NCBI GenBank assembly: GCA_947579605.1
Contig: OX388306.1
Location: 3,968,001 to 4,032,000 of the forward strand
Direction of reading: 5' to 3'
DNA length: 64,000 nucleotides
Source: Athripsodes cinereus
Taxonomy: Eukaryota > Arthropoda > Insecta > Trichoptera > Leptoceridae
The translations under genes were made by a program, and so were the position numbers. Below the pieces are notes generated by a model. The model made no database searches and was not told the DNA's origin. It saw nothing but the letters and a program-made list of their open reading frames with translations. This document shows positions 32,772-42,110 of the stretch, in pieces. Numbering within the stretch: position 1 is the first letter of the stretch; every line of letters starts with the position of its first letter.

Positions 32772-33400
32772 TATATTTGGAAATAAGAGAAAATATTAAA
32801 ATTGTATTATAATATCATTTTTTATTCTATTTTCTTTGCTTGTTGTACACAATGCCTGCCACATTTGCCTTATTTGTGTCCTAGAGACATTTCAGTTTCA
32901 GTTATAGTTTTACAAAATGTGTTGATTTTTATTCAATTTCAATGCTTCAAAATGTTTGAGAAGCACACTTCATTATGTTGGCATTAAGTGTCTTAATTAA
33001 CACTTTTTTAAACATAATTTAAATGACAATGTTATTTTAACATTGTTTTAGTTGTGTGGGTGGTAATATATTTCAATTTATAATTTATATTTGGAAATAA
33101 GAGAAAATATTAAAATTGTATTATAATATCATTTTTTATTCTATTTTCTTTGCTTGTTGTACACAATGCCTGCCACATTTGCCTTATTTGTGTCCTAGAG
33201 ACATTTCAGTTTCAGTTGTAGTTTTACAAAATGTGTTGATTTTTATTCAATTTCAATGCTTCAAAATGTTTGAGAAGCACACTTCATTATGTTGGCATTA
33301 AGTGTCTTAATTAACACTTTTTTAAACATAATTTAAATGACAATGTTATTTTAACATTGTTTTAGTTGTGTGGGTGGTAATATATTTCAATTTATAATTT
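32772..33400 (+). repeat. 314-bp tandem duplication, one mismatch
   Basis: Units 32772-33085 and 33086-33399 are identical by eye except A at 32904 against G at 33218. Each contains CAATGTTATTTTAACATTG, a small palindrome. Unit content is not recognised; the encoded 61-residue open frame appears twice but lacks an ATG and a resemblance. Very recent duplication or an assembly duplication. Confidence 0.9.
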
Positions 33401-33604
33401 GTTTCTAATTATTAAAATTATCAATAACAAAATTAGCATCAGAAGAGAGGTCTTTACGGCAAATCAACCAGTCAAGCGCCCCCGTATCCACGCACAATAG
33501 ACTAAAGATATAGAATTTTGAAACCTGGAAAGTAAATTTAATAATAAATTATACATTTACATTTTTTCCAAGACTCTTGTACAAAAATTAAGAGATCATA
33601 AGTT

Positions 33605-33662
33605 TTCTCAAATCTAATATTGTTTTGTTAAATAAATGAGATATGAAATAATAATAATAATC
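33605..33662 (+). repeat. LINE 3' end (family of 29791-30250)
   Basis: ATCTAATATTGTTTTGTTAA, then AATGAGATATGAAATAATAA: nearly identical to 30205-30250. Only the last ~50 bp are present. Confidence 0.75.
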
Positions 33663-33775
33663 TTTATTGCACAAAATTTGTATACAAAGAAAACATGACA
33701 ACATTACCACTGAACACATAATTTTGTGCAATGGGCGAGTTTATCGCTGAAGCGCAATATATTCCAACTAACATA
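33663..33775 (-). repeat. LINE 3' UTR (family of 13415-13919)
   Basis: CTTTATTGCACAAAATTTGT, GTGCAATGGGCGAGTTTATC, GCTGAAGCGCAATATATTCC and AACTAAC, plus-strand view, align with the other minus-strand ends of this family. Confidence 0.6.
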
Positions 33776-33811
33776 CATACACTCGAGAAAAACGGGATTT
33801 GGTTTATAATT

Positions 33812-33910
33812 ACGTACCATCACACCGCTTCCTTCGCAGGGTAGGCAGAAAGGATCGAGTGCCACTTCCTTCTATCCTTGCATACACCTTTCGCTTCCAT
33901 CACGGTTGGC
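33812..33910 (-). repeat. LRWFGHV LINE 3' end
   Basis: GTACCATCACACCGCTTCCT, CAGGGTAGGCAGAAAGGATC and CTATCCTTGCATACACC, plus-strand view, closely match 13078-13215. Confidence 0.7.
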
Positions 33911-34590
33911 TCTGTACTGTTCGATTGATGATTTTGATTAACCTACTGAAAATTGTACAGGACTTTGCTGGTCCACTTATGGATTTGTATAATTATGTCA
34001 ACATTGTTTGTGATATGACTCTTTGTATCCCTGTTAAAGATGTGAATAAATAAAAAAAGCATAACTAATATAAAATGTCTAGTTACGCCCTTGCCCGTTA
34101 ACCAGAATTATAACATGACTTGTATATTACGTGACTCATAAATGAACGAGTAATTCCCTTTGCCATTCTACACCTTTGATTTCATACATTATATTACGAG
34201 TACAACATAAATCTAACAACTTGTTCTTACTCTAACTTTTTCTTTAATACGATTTCTGGAAAATTCAAAACAACTTCATATACTTTTTCATAAATAATTT
34301 TGTTCATCGCGTATTTCTTCATAACTGTTTGGGACATACTTGTGTGAATTTCGTGTTATCTACAACTTTTGATGTTTTGGTACAAAATTACCTTCATGTT
34401 TTCTGATTTATTAAATTATCCTACATCATTTTTCCTGCAAGTATTTTAATCGATTGAATTTTTTTATATTATATTATGTAGGTAGATTGGTAAAAATATT
34501 TTTATCTACCTACCTATAAAAATGTTAAGTATTAAATTGAGTAGGTCGGGATCGAAAGTGTGCCTATAGGTATATATGCCGCCCATTCTT
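33911..34590. other. AT-rich intronic sequence, nothing recognised
   Basis: No supported gene or matched repeat. Confidence 0.4.
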
Positions 34591-34591
34591 T

Positions 34592-34695
34592 TTTATTGGT
34601 ACTAAAAGGACAGCATGCATGTTAATTACGTACGGCTTGCTTCTGGCTACCCTACGTATGGGATATGTTGTGATGGCATAGTATAAATATTTGAA
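34592..34695 (+). mobile_element. TAG-tailed short retroelement copy
   Basis: TTATTGGTACTAAAAGGACA, GCATGCATGTTAATTACGTA, TCTGGCTACCCTACGTATGG and TTGTGATGGCATAGTA. Confidence 0.75.
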
Positions 34696-34769
34696 TTTGA
34701 TCAATTTCTAGTAGGTTAATAACTATATAAAGTAAATTATTTATTTATTTATTCTTTTTGCACATCATT

Positions 34770-34880
34770 ATATAACTACTACTACTACTACTAGTCAGCC
34801 ATCTCTCCACTGCTGGACATAGGACTCTTCCAAACTCTACCAAACGTCGTGGTCCTGTGCCCTCTGTAACCATTTCCTTC
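34770..34880 (-). pseudogene. RTE LINE C-terminus and TAG tail
   Basis: The minus strand reads LQRAQDHDVW, a stop, then SLEESYVQQWRDG and stop, followed by a CTAGTAGTAGTAGTAGTAG tail. SLEExYVQQW is the terminal RTE motif also present at 16262-16576 (SFEEAYIQQW). Confidence 0.7.
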
Positions 34881-34884
34881 CCGC

Positions 34885-35090
34885 GATTGGAGCAATGTCG
34901 ACAATTGACAACAAATACATAGCGGCAGTAAATGAATACATTTACCTTGGACATAAGATCAAACTTGGAAAAGAAAACCAAACTTCAGAGATATCCAGAA
35001 GAATAGGTCTGGGCTGGGCAGCATTTGGAGAAATTGAGACATTTAACAAAACTGTCTGTTATCTATGACCAGTATGTAGACTAAATATAC
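34885..35090 (+). pseudogene. RTE LINE reverse transcriptase fragment
   Basis: Reads STIDNKYIAAVNEYIYLGHK, IKLGKENQTSEISRRIGLGW, then AAFG; after a shift it continues as KLRHLTKLSVIYDQYVD. The motif EYxYLGxxI, then EIxRRIxLxWAAFGKLR, lies between the catalytic palm and the C-terminal block of RTE ORFs. Fragmentary. Confidence 0.75.
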
Positions 35091-35094
35091 TAAA

Positions 35095-35385
35095 TTAATA
35101 TGCAAGCTGTCTTCTCCGTGACAGTCAAATTAAGACATTCATTATGGGATCTTCTCGTGAATACCTGACTTTTATAGGAAAATCAGTAATATAATAGGAG
35201 ACAGTTCTATTATTTTTCTGGAACCCCATACACTTGAATTTTTAAATTTTAATACAAAATGGCAAACACATAATATAATCTTTCAAGACTTCCCCTTCAA
35301 ATGTGGTAGACAGCGGACAAACTAAATGTTACGAACAAGCATGTTATTTTCTACGTATCAATGAAAAATGTTTCCTTTTTTGTAC
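35095..35385 (-). mobile_element. TAG-tailed short retroelement remains
   Basis: ATGCAAGCTGTCTTCTCCGT and ATTAAGACATTCATTATGGG (35100-35145), then TGTGGTAGACAGCGGACAAA (about 35300-35320), are inverse-orientation pieces of the family. Degenerate. Confidence 0.45.
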
Positions 35386-35740
35386 ATAGAATTTCATCGA
35401 ATATAATAAAATATAATATAATAATTTTTCATTTATATATCGATAAATTCGCAACACCTGTTGTTCACTGTAATATTGCAATACTACGTATCCATAAAAT
35501 AATAATATAATATATTATTACGTCAAGTTGAGTGTTAAAAGACTAATAAATCGCTCACATAAAAGTATAATTTGCCAGCAACGTTCCATCACACTGTGAT
35601 TTACGACTTCACTTTATTGAATTTTGTAGTTTTCACATACATTTTGAAATAAAATTTGCTTTTATATTGTAGTTTTTTTTTACAAAATGCAGGCAATGAA
35701 CTTATCATATTATTATATTGTCTGATATATAAATTTTATA

Positions 35741-38688
35741 ATATTGACAGATTTCTTTAGTCAGAGTAAATTAATAAAATGCAAAGCAATGTTTCAATAT
35801 AATAATGAAGATCGTTCCAAATTCAATTTGCAAATAGCAAACAATCTCAACAACGTAAAAGCTGCAGAACTAGTGGACATGGCAAATTTTTTTGGCCTTC
35901 TACAAATGAATAACATTGTTAACAACCAGAACAGAACTCTGGATCTGGTATTCTCTTCTGATCCTGGCAATACATTTGTGCAAATGTCCTCCTCTGTATT
36001 GCTTCCAGTAGATATTTTCCACCCTCCTCTCGATATTACCATAAAATCTCAATTGTGTAATATGAAAACGGAACCAATTGCCAAGCTTGATTTCCATGGT
36101 GCTGATTATGTTGTTGTAAATGATTTCTTAAAAAACATGGATTTTTCATTCTTACAATGTAATGAAGATTTTAACAATTTGGTTGAAAAATATTACATCA
36201 ATCTGAATACATGTATTGACACACACATTCCTAAGAAAAGTATAAAGCCCTCAAATTATCCTAAATGGTTCAATTCTGATCTGAAACATCTGATATTAAA
36301 AAAAAAACTCGCACATAAGAGATATAAAGAAACTTTAAATATTAATGACTATAACTTTTTTTCCAATTTAAGAAGAGAATGTTCATCTCTATCCAAAAGA
36401 TGTTATGCGCAGCATATGGCTACCGTGGAAAACAGTTTGCCCAGGGATTCTCAGGGTCTCTGGAAATATGTCAATTCATTGAGGGAAGATCGAGTCGAGA
36501 TACCTTCTAATCTTTTTTACAATGACCAATATTCAAATTCAGTCCAGAGTGCTGTTGATCTATTCGCTACATTTTTCCAGTGCGTTTATGATTTGCCACT
36601 CCCACATGCCGACATCGATTTTTCCTCCGATACGACCATTGACTTGCCCAAGTTAACTATCACCATTGACGAGGTCAAACGTGCGATTCTTGATTTGGAT
36701 ATCTCAAAAACAGCCGGTCCGGATGGCATCCCAAACGTGTTCATAAGGAACTGCATTGATGTGATGGCAGATCATTTTCAGATTCTGTTTAATTTGTCAT
36801 TGGGATCAGGTATCTTTCCTGGTGCTTGGAAGACAGGATACATTTGTCCAATTTTTAAAAAAGGCGAAAAAAACCAAATCACAAATTACAGACCAATATG
36901 TATCTTGTCGGCTATCCCCAAACTTCTAGAATCAATTATAGTAAAAAAAATAAGTCATAGTATCAACAAAGTTATTACTACGTCACAACATGGCTTTATT
37001 CCTAAAAAATCAACGCTCACAAACCTACTGACTTATCAAAATCACATAGTCAACGCTCTCTCCGAGAGAAGTCAAGTCGATTCCATATACACGGACTTTT
37101 CGAAAGCTTTTGACAAAGTGTCACACGACCTGCTACTTAGGAAGTTACGTGGGTATGGAGTCGACGGAGCTTTTCATAGCTGGCTGGAGAGCTATCTTAA
37201 AGACAGAATTCTAAAAGTTAAGATTGGGAATTGTACGTCAAATCCGATTTATGCACACAGTGGAGTGCCTCAAGGATCGCACTTAGGACCAATATTATTT
37301 AACGTATTTGTAAATGACATAGTAAAGGTTTTCAGTGATATAGAGGTCTTGTTGTTTGCAGACGATCTAAAGCTATATAAAACTATAAAATGTGATAATG
37401 ATTGCCTTACATTGCAAAATAATTTAGATCATTTGAATGATTGGTGTAAACAAAACAGACTTAATCTAAATATAGCAAAATGTCTGATCTTTCGTTTTTA
37501 TAAAACCAAATCTCACATTACTTTCAAATATTCCATTGATGACGTCGAACTTCAAAATGCATCAAGCATACGAGACCTCGGAATTACATTCTCTGAGAAT
37601 CTTACTTTTAACTTGCATATTGAGGAAACTGTTGGCAGAGCGATGAGAACCCTAGGTTTTGTTTTTAGACTAACTGTCGATTTGCAGTTGATCCAGTCTC
37701 TCAGGCTACTATATGTATCCATTGTGAGACCCCTGTTGGAATACAACTCGGTATTATGGTCCCCCAATTACGCCATTCACAACAACAGTATTGAAAGGGT
37801 GCAGAGAAAATTTTTGAGGCTGGTTAACTATAAAAAGGGTATACCTGTTGATAATATTAATTACCCAGCTCTTATGGAAGAGCTGAGATTGCCCAGCCTG
37901 AAGGATCGCAGAGAAATTATCGATCTTTGTTTCCTGCACAAATTAATGAATGGCGCAATTGATTCTCCTGACTTGCTTGCCCTCATTCATTTTAATGTCC
38001 CTACCAGATGCACAAGACAGTCGGTACTATTTCGTGAACAAAGCGTGAGAAACAATTATTTGTTTCACTCACCGATGGTTCGAATACATAGGCTGGGTAA
38101 CTTGGTGGGTGACTGTACTGACATCACTGCCGACAGTTTTCAGAAATACAAAACTGACGTAATGAATTATTATTTTCAAAATATGTAAACTGACATTGGG
38201 CAATCATTGGTTCGTTGGATGAATGACAACAATTGGATTTCTGTTTTTATTGAATTGTTTATTGTTAATATTGATTTATGTCTGACTGTCTTGTTAATAT
38301 ATTTATTTATTTTTATCAATTGACATTTTAAATCCTTATTATCGCTGTTATTATATTAATAATTATGTTGAATTATATTTTAGACTATAACTCATCTTAT
38401 GAGATAGCTCATTATCGAATTGTATCTTACCCCATTTAATTTTAAATTTTCTTTCTTTGACCTGCTGTTATCAGTGGTTTATATACTTAATTACTATTTC
38501 ATTCTGACACTCCATAACTAACTTATTATATAGACATTTTTTATTGAATATTAATATTTTGATCTTGACGTATGAATTTGTAATGTACTTGTGTGATTGT
38601 GTGCGAATGTTTTTTATTGTTGTTGTTGTTGTTGTTATCTGTCATAATTTATAAACATGTAAAAGGCTCACGCCGTATATAATTGAAA

Positions 38689-38719
<31 letters not shown>

Positions 38720-38720
38720 A
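35741..38720 (+). mobile_element. 5'-truncated Jockey/CR1-like LINE in sense orientation within the Kv intron
   Basis: Consists of the ORF2 remainder (35744-38188), a 3' UTR of about 500 bp and a tail of AAATAAAT repeats at 38688-38720. The last unique bases read CTCACGCCGTATATAATTG. Related 3' ends lie at 47050-47095 (CTCACGCCATGTATTGATGA) and, inverted, at 41275-41345. No convincing target-site duplication was found by eye. Confidence 0.85.
35744..38188 (+). CDS. LINE ORF2: end of endonuclease plus complete reverse transcriptase
   Basis: A continuous frame of 814 codons with no internal stop. The first ~110 residues look like the C-terminal end of an APE-type endonuclease (TLDLVFSSDP, then LLPVDIFHPPLDI). 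The reverse transcriptase follows: AGPDGIPNVFIRN, GAWKTGYICPIFKKGEKNQI, NYRPICILSAIPKLLE, QHGFIPKKSTLTNLL, YTDFSKAFDKVSHDLLLRKL, HSGVPQGSHLGPILFNVFVN and the catalytic LLFADDLKLY (37348-37377). The C-terminal part has VRPLLEYNSVLWSP and ERVQRKFLRLVNYK. No RNase H domain is visible. The listed start is TTG, not ATG; the frame is open only because the 5' end is truncated, so the true N-terminus is lost. It would copy its own RNA by target-primed reverse transcription if complete; this copy cannot be autonomous. The intact frame implies recent insertion. It lies in the same direction as the host channel gene. Confidence 0.9.
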   Translation: MTDFFSQSKLIKCKAMFQYNNEDRSKFNLQIANNLNNVKAAELVDMANFFGLLQMNNIVNNQNRTLDLVFSSDPGNTFVQMSSSVLLPVDIFHPPLDITIKSQLCNMKTEPIAKLDFHGADYVVVNDFLKNMDFSFLQCNEDFNNLVEKYYINLNTCIDTHIPKKSIKPSNYPKWFNSDLKHLILKKKLAHKRYKETLNINDYNFFSNLRRECSSLSKRCYAQHMATVENSLPRDSQGLWKYVNSLREDRVEIPSNLFYNDQYSNSVQSAVDLFATFFQCVYDLPLPHADIDFSSDTTIDLPKLTITIDEVKRAILDLDISKTAGPDGIPNVFIRNCIDVMADHFQILFNLSLGSGIFPGAWKTGYICPIFKKGEKNQITNYRPICILSAIPKLLESIIVKKISHSINKVITTSQHGFIPKKSTLTNLLTYQNHIVNALSERSQVDSIYTDFSKAFDKVSHDLLLRKLRGYGVDGAFHSWLESYLKDRILKVKIGNCTSNPIYAHSGVPQGSHLGPILFNVFVNDIVKVFSDIEVLLFADDLKLYKTIKCDNDCLTLQNNLDHLNDWCKQNRLNLNIAKCLIFRFYKTKSHITFKYSIDDVELQNASSIRDLGITFSENLTFNLHIEETVGRAMRTLGFVFRLTVDLQLIQSLRLLYVSIVRPLLEYNSVLWSPNYAIHNNSIERVQRKFLRLVNYKKGIPVDNINYPALMEELRLPSLKDRREIIDLCFLHKLMNGAIDSPDLLALIHFNVPTRCTRQSVLFREQSVRNNYLFHSPMVRIHRLGNLVGDCTDITADSFQKYKTDVMNYYFQNM

Positions 38721-39050
38721 TATTAATATTTCTGGTTATTCATTACTTTCAGTATAAATCTAATGTAGGTGTAATATGAGGGCTTTAGATGCAAAGGCAC
38801 ATTGAACCCAGAACATTAAAACTGAGAAAATAGCACATTTCTTTTTTTACTTATAACATAACAACAGCTTTAATAATTTTTTGAAAATATTTTTTTGCAT
38901 TAATATTTATTTAAAATATAATAATAATCTATTGTAAACCTTAAAAAGCAATGTAACAAAGGATACACATAAATTTTGAATCGAAACGTTTTTGCATCAC
39001 TTAAGTCAAATGACAGTTCCATTGCTTGTATCGGTATCAACTTATCACTT
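38721..39050. other. AT-rich intronic sequence, nothing recognised
   Basis: Between the LINE tail and the foldback before exon B. No gene or matched repeat. Confidence 0.4.
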
Positions 39051-39058
39051 ATCGGTCG

Positions 39059-39180
39059 TGAGTATGAATAACGCACGACCGGTTTCGCGGACTCCTAGTC
39101 TACATCATCAGGAGCTAATCTATACTAGTTTGCATTTAACTCGTAGTTCGCGAAACCGGTCATGCGTTATTCATACTCAA
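39059..39180. repeat. Foldback family d, complete hairpin
   Basis: Left arm 39059-39088 (GAGTATGAATAACGCACGAC, then CGGTTTCGCG) and right arm 39150-39179 (CGCGAAACCGGTCATGCGTT, then ATTCATACTC) pair with one mismatch. A loop of about 60 bp contains CTACATCATCAGGAGC. It lies 458 bp upstream of exon B. A half copy lies 180 bp downstream of exon B. Confidence 0.88.
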
Positions 39181-39284
39181 TAGTAACATTAAACAATAAT
39201 AATAACTATTCACTTTATTTGATAATTTCAAATGACAGTTGGTCGAATACAATGCCTTGGAATTTCTGATTGTGCAATCCTGAG

Positions 39285-39560
39285 AAAAGGAGAAAGTTTT
39301 CGAGTGTCCTGTAAAAGGCAGATGTTCTAAAAAATAAAGATATTTTACATCCTAAATGGGTGAATGTCTTAGTTTTTCGTTGGCATCAAAAGGACAGCTT
39401 GAATTGAAACGACTAATCTGCTGGTTACCCTATGTGTAGGATATGCTATGATGGTATAGATAGGTTGACGTAGAGGACAATCGCCTGCATGTTTATTTCT
39501 TGGAGTAAGCTCGCCAGCTATCCCGTTTGTGAGACATGCCGTGATGGTAAAGTAGTAACA
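39285..39560 (+). mobile_element. Two adjacent TAG-tailed short retroelement copies
   Basis: Copy 1 (39285-39465) is nearly full: GAGTGTCCTGTAAAAGGCAG, AATAAAGATATTTTACATCC, TTTCGTTGGCATCAAAAGGA, TATGCTATGATGGTATAGAT. Copy 2 (39473-39560) has only the 3' part: GCATGTTTATTTCTTGGAGT, CAGCTATCCCGTTTGTGAGA, ATGCCGTGATGGTAAAGTAG. They end less than 80 bp before the exon B acceptor. Confidence 0.75.
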
Positions 39561-39637
39561 ACTATAGCAGTAATATTTTTATGATGTCAATGCTCTCATA
39601 CAAAATATTTCATTGTACATTATTTCTTTTGTTTCAG

Positions 39638-39952
39638 GTGGCACCGAACCTAATAGAATTCATCAAATCACCAGTGAATATAATCGATTTCATAGCGACA
39701 CTTAGTTTCTATATGGACGTTATAGTCGAGTCTAGTATGATACATAAGAACACTGAAAAGACTGATATACTTGAATTCATATCCATCATAAAGATATTGA
39801 GATTATTCAAACTGACAAGGCATTCTCCAGGATTGAAGATTCTCATACATACGTTCAAAGCTTCGGCAAAGGAGTTGACGCTTCTAGTGTTTTTTCTCGT
39901 CCTTGGTATCGTGGTGTTTGCCAGTTTGGTGTTCTACGCTGAGAAGCTGCAG
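39638..39952 (+). CDS. Shaw: Voltage-gated K+ channel, Shaw/Kv3 family: exon with S3, S4, S4-S5 linker and S5
   Basis: An internal exon of 105 codons, phase 0 at both ends: acceptor TTTTGTTTCAG ends at 39637 and donor GTAAGT starts at 39953. Residues 9-31 are S3 ([20 protein letters not shown]) with Asp17 of the charge-transfer centre. Residues 44-66 are S4 with basic residues at every third position (Lys52, Arg55, Lys58, Arg61 in [13 protein letters not shown]), the voltage sensor, with the reduced charge number usual for Shaw channels. Residues 67-80 are the S4-S5 linker ([13 protein letters not shown]). Residues 81-105 are S5 ([20 protein letters not shown], then EKLQ). The next expected residues are the pore turret, selectivity filter (TVGYG) and S6; these were not found and should lie beyond 64000. 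It follows exon A in frame. No stop, indel or missing key residue. Confidence 0.95.
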
Positions 39953-40131
39953 GTAAGTGAAATAATATTATTGTATTGTTCCTACATATGCTATCATGTT
40001 TTCCCGTAATAAAAATAATCACACCGAGATCTTTAATAAATAGTTTACAAAAATTATGTAGATAGTTTAAATAATTCAAAAATCTATGGTAATACATTAT
40101 GATCTATGTAGAATAGATCAACAAATGATGA

Positions 40132-40215
40132 TACGAATTCGGAGTTTTCGAAACCGGTCGTGCGTTATTCATAGTCAATAGAAACATTTAACAATAATAA
40201 TAAATATTATATTGT
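40132..40215 (+). repeat. Foldback family d, half copy after exon B
   Basis: TTTTCGAAACCGGTCGTGCG, then TTATTCATAGTCAATAGAAA and CATTTAACAATAATAATAAA matches the right arm and flank of 39059-39215. Positions 40149-40173 are a perfect reverse complement of 39063-39087. Confidence 0.85.
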
Positions 40216-41260
40216 TTAAAAGACTAAATTAATGATGCTGGGAATCAAGGGAGTGCGGTAATATACTAAGATGGATCAAAACCTGTCCTAGAGCATGAGC
40301 CAAGATCAATTCTGGGACAGGTACGTGATCAAATAAATTTAGAATATATTATTTATTATTAGAGTTATGCTGTATAGTGTTGTATTGGTTTTTATTATAT
40401 TGTATTGGTATTTATAATGTTGTATTTATTAGATAACTCATAAAAAAATGGACAGCTGTATTTTAGGCACAAGTCTGGTATTTTGAACCCGCATTATCTA
40501 ACAAGGTGATTTTTTACCGGCATTAGACTGTTAAGTTTTAGCGTGATCACGACTGGTCATTATGGAGACTAATCTGGTTGTATAATACTGAGAAGTGTGG
40601 AAGGCATTTCTGCCGCCGAATTGAAAATAATTACGAGTACCAACAATCTACTATTAAAGACTACAAAAAAAAATAGAAAGTGTATTGGATGTAAAAGTAT
40701 ATTGAATGAAATAAAGGGTTAGCGCAAGACACTTAAGCGTCGTCATAAGGGTAGATTGAAATATTGGTACTTAGTGACACTGAGCTAGCTATCGTTAGAT
40801 CAATCGTTTGCGTTCCTTGATTTTCAAATCGTTAAGACTTATAGACAAGGCCTTTAAACTCTTTTGAGTATTATAATTTTTTTATGAATTTCAACAACTG
40901 CTATCATAAAATAAAAAATAACAAAAAAAAGTCCTATTTTCTGCTCGCACAAGAAGGTTGGGTGAATTTCTGCGCGCAAAATGAATAAAGGAATGTATTG
41001 AAAAACTCTATTATTATTATTGGGCCAAATTAAAGTGTTAAAACGCCTCATGGACACTTTACAATTCATCAATTCTAGAACATTACTAGGTACTTCGCCA
41101 AAACAAAATCCGCGTGGCAGAAAAATACGGTAGGTACCTACACTACCTACAATGCAAACTTTGTTTTATGTAGGTACATTAAAATATGGTGTCTGATGTG
41201 CAAATATCGACAAATCATTTTTCCACGTCACATATTGTGACCAGTGATATGTTATACCTA
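40216..41260. other. AT-rich intronic sequence, nothing recognised
   Basis: No gene or matched repeat. The minus-strand open frame 40854-41072 has no resemblance to a known family. Confidence 0.4.
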
Positions 41261-41264
41261 GATT

Positions 41265-41345
41265 TGCAATATTAATTTTATTTTATTTTATTTTATTTTA
41301 TTTTACATAAACTCACGGCATAAGCCTATTACATGTTTAAATACA
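41265..41345 (-). repeat. Jockey/CR1-like LINE 3' end
   Basis: An ATTTT-unit tract (41278-41305), then ACATAAACTCACGGCATAAG and CCTATTACATGTTTAAATAC (plus-strand view): the inverse of the 3' end at 38650-38690. The UTR may continue further right but decays. Confidence 0.55.
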
Positions 41346-42108
41346 CATATACAAATACCTACAAATTAAACAGTGACAAATATCATTAAATACTAGAACA
41401 TAAAAATTAAGAAACCAAATGATCAACAGTAAACAGAGAACCAATTTTGTGTGACACTATGCAATGCGAATCAGAAACAATAAAATCACATAAATACACA
41501 CATATATACCTGTACACTTGTTGACATTTAATAGGATAAAATTGAAAATCGAAGAATCAAATATGGGGTAAAATAATAAAAATAATTGAAGAATTAAAAA
41601 TAAAAAATGAATGAAGAATTAAAAATAAATAATTAATCTCAAACATGTACCATCAATAAAATCTCGTTGCGGTCCTTGGTGCCGCAATTTTTAGTTTGAA
41701 AAAAGCGACACACATATAAATTGTTTGTAGATGACAAGAGATAGACAATATGAGAATGGGGATTATAACAGACGACAAAGGCCGGTAGATAGAGATGAAT
41801 ATATACAAAAGAAAAGAGATGAATATAATTATATTACTCAGGTATTGTACCTCGACGGGTGGGTACACATTTTTAGAGAATATTTGTATGACATTGCGAA
41901 TCTAGTTGTAACATATCACTGATTGTGACCAATATTTTGTGATTAATAAAATTCATTTAACTCTATCTACTGATGAGTCAACTCATCCACTTTTTTCCTT
42001 TCGCATATATGTAATTAATGCTAATCTGCTTATTGAAAAGGTGCACGTTATCTGACATCGTCAATTGATGAAATTTTGTATTACGATTTGAATAGGTATT
42101 AAATTTGG
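41346..42108. other. AT-rich intronic sequence, nothing recognised
   Basis: Possible LINE 3' UTR remains on the minus strand. The open frame 41653-41868 is not recognised. Confidence 0.35.
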
Positions 42109-42110
42109 TA

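Larger units (their letters stand above)
20403..39637 (+). other. 19.2-kb intron between Kv exons A and B
   Basis: GTAAGT at 20403 to TTTGTTTCAG at 39637. The flanking codons are joined in phase 0. It is filled with transposable elements, listed separately, and no other host exon was identified inside it. Confidence 0.85.

Noticed and set aside
32802..33301. Two identical 61-codon open frames as a duplicated gene or exon
   Set aside because: They are the same frame in a tandem duplication; no ATG start at the predicted position, no motif, and stops follow immediately.
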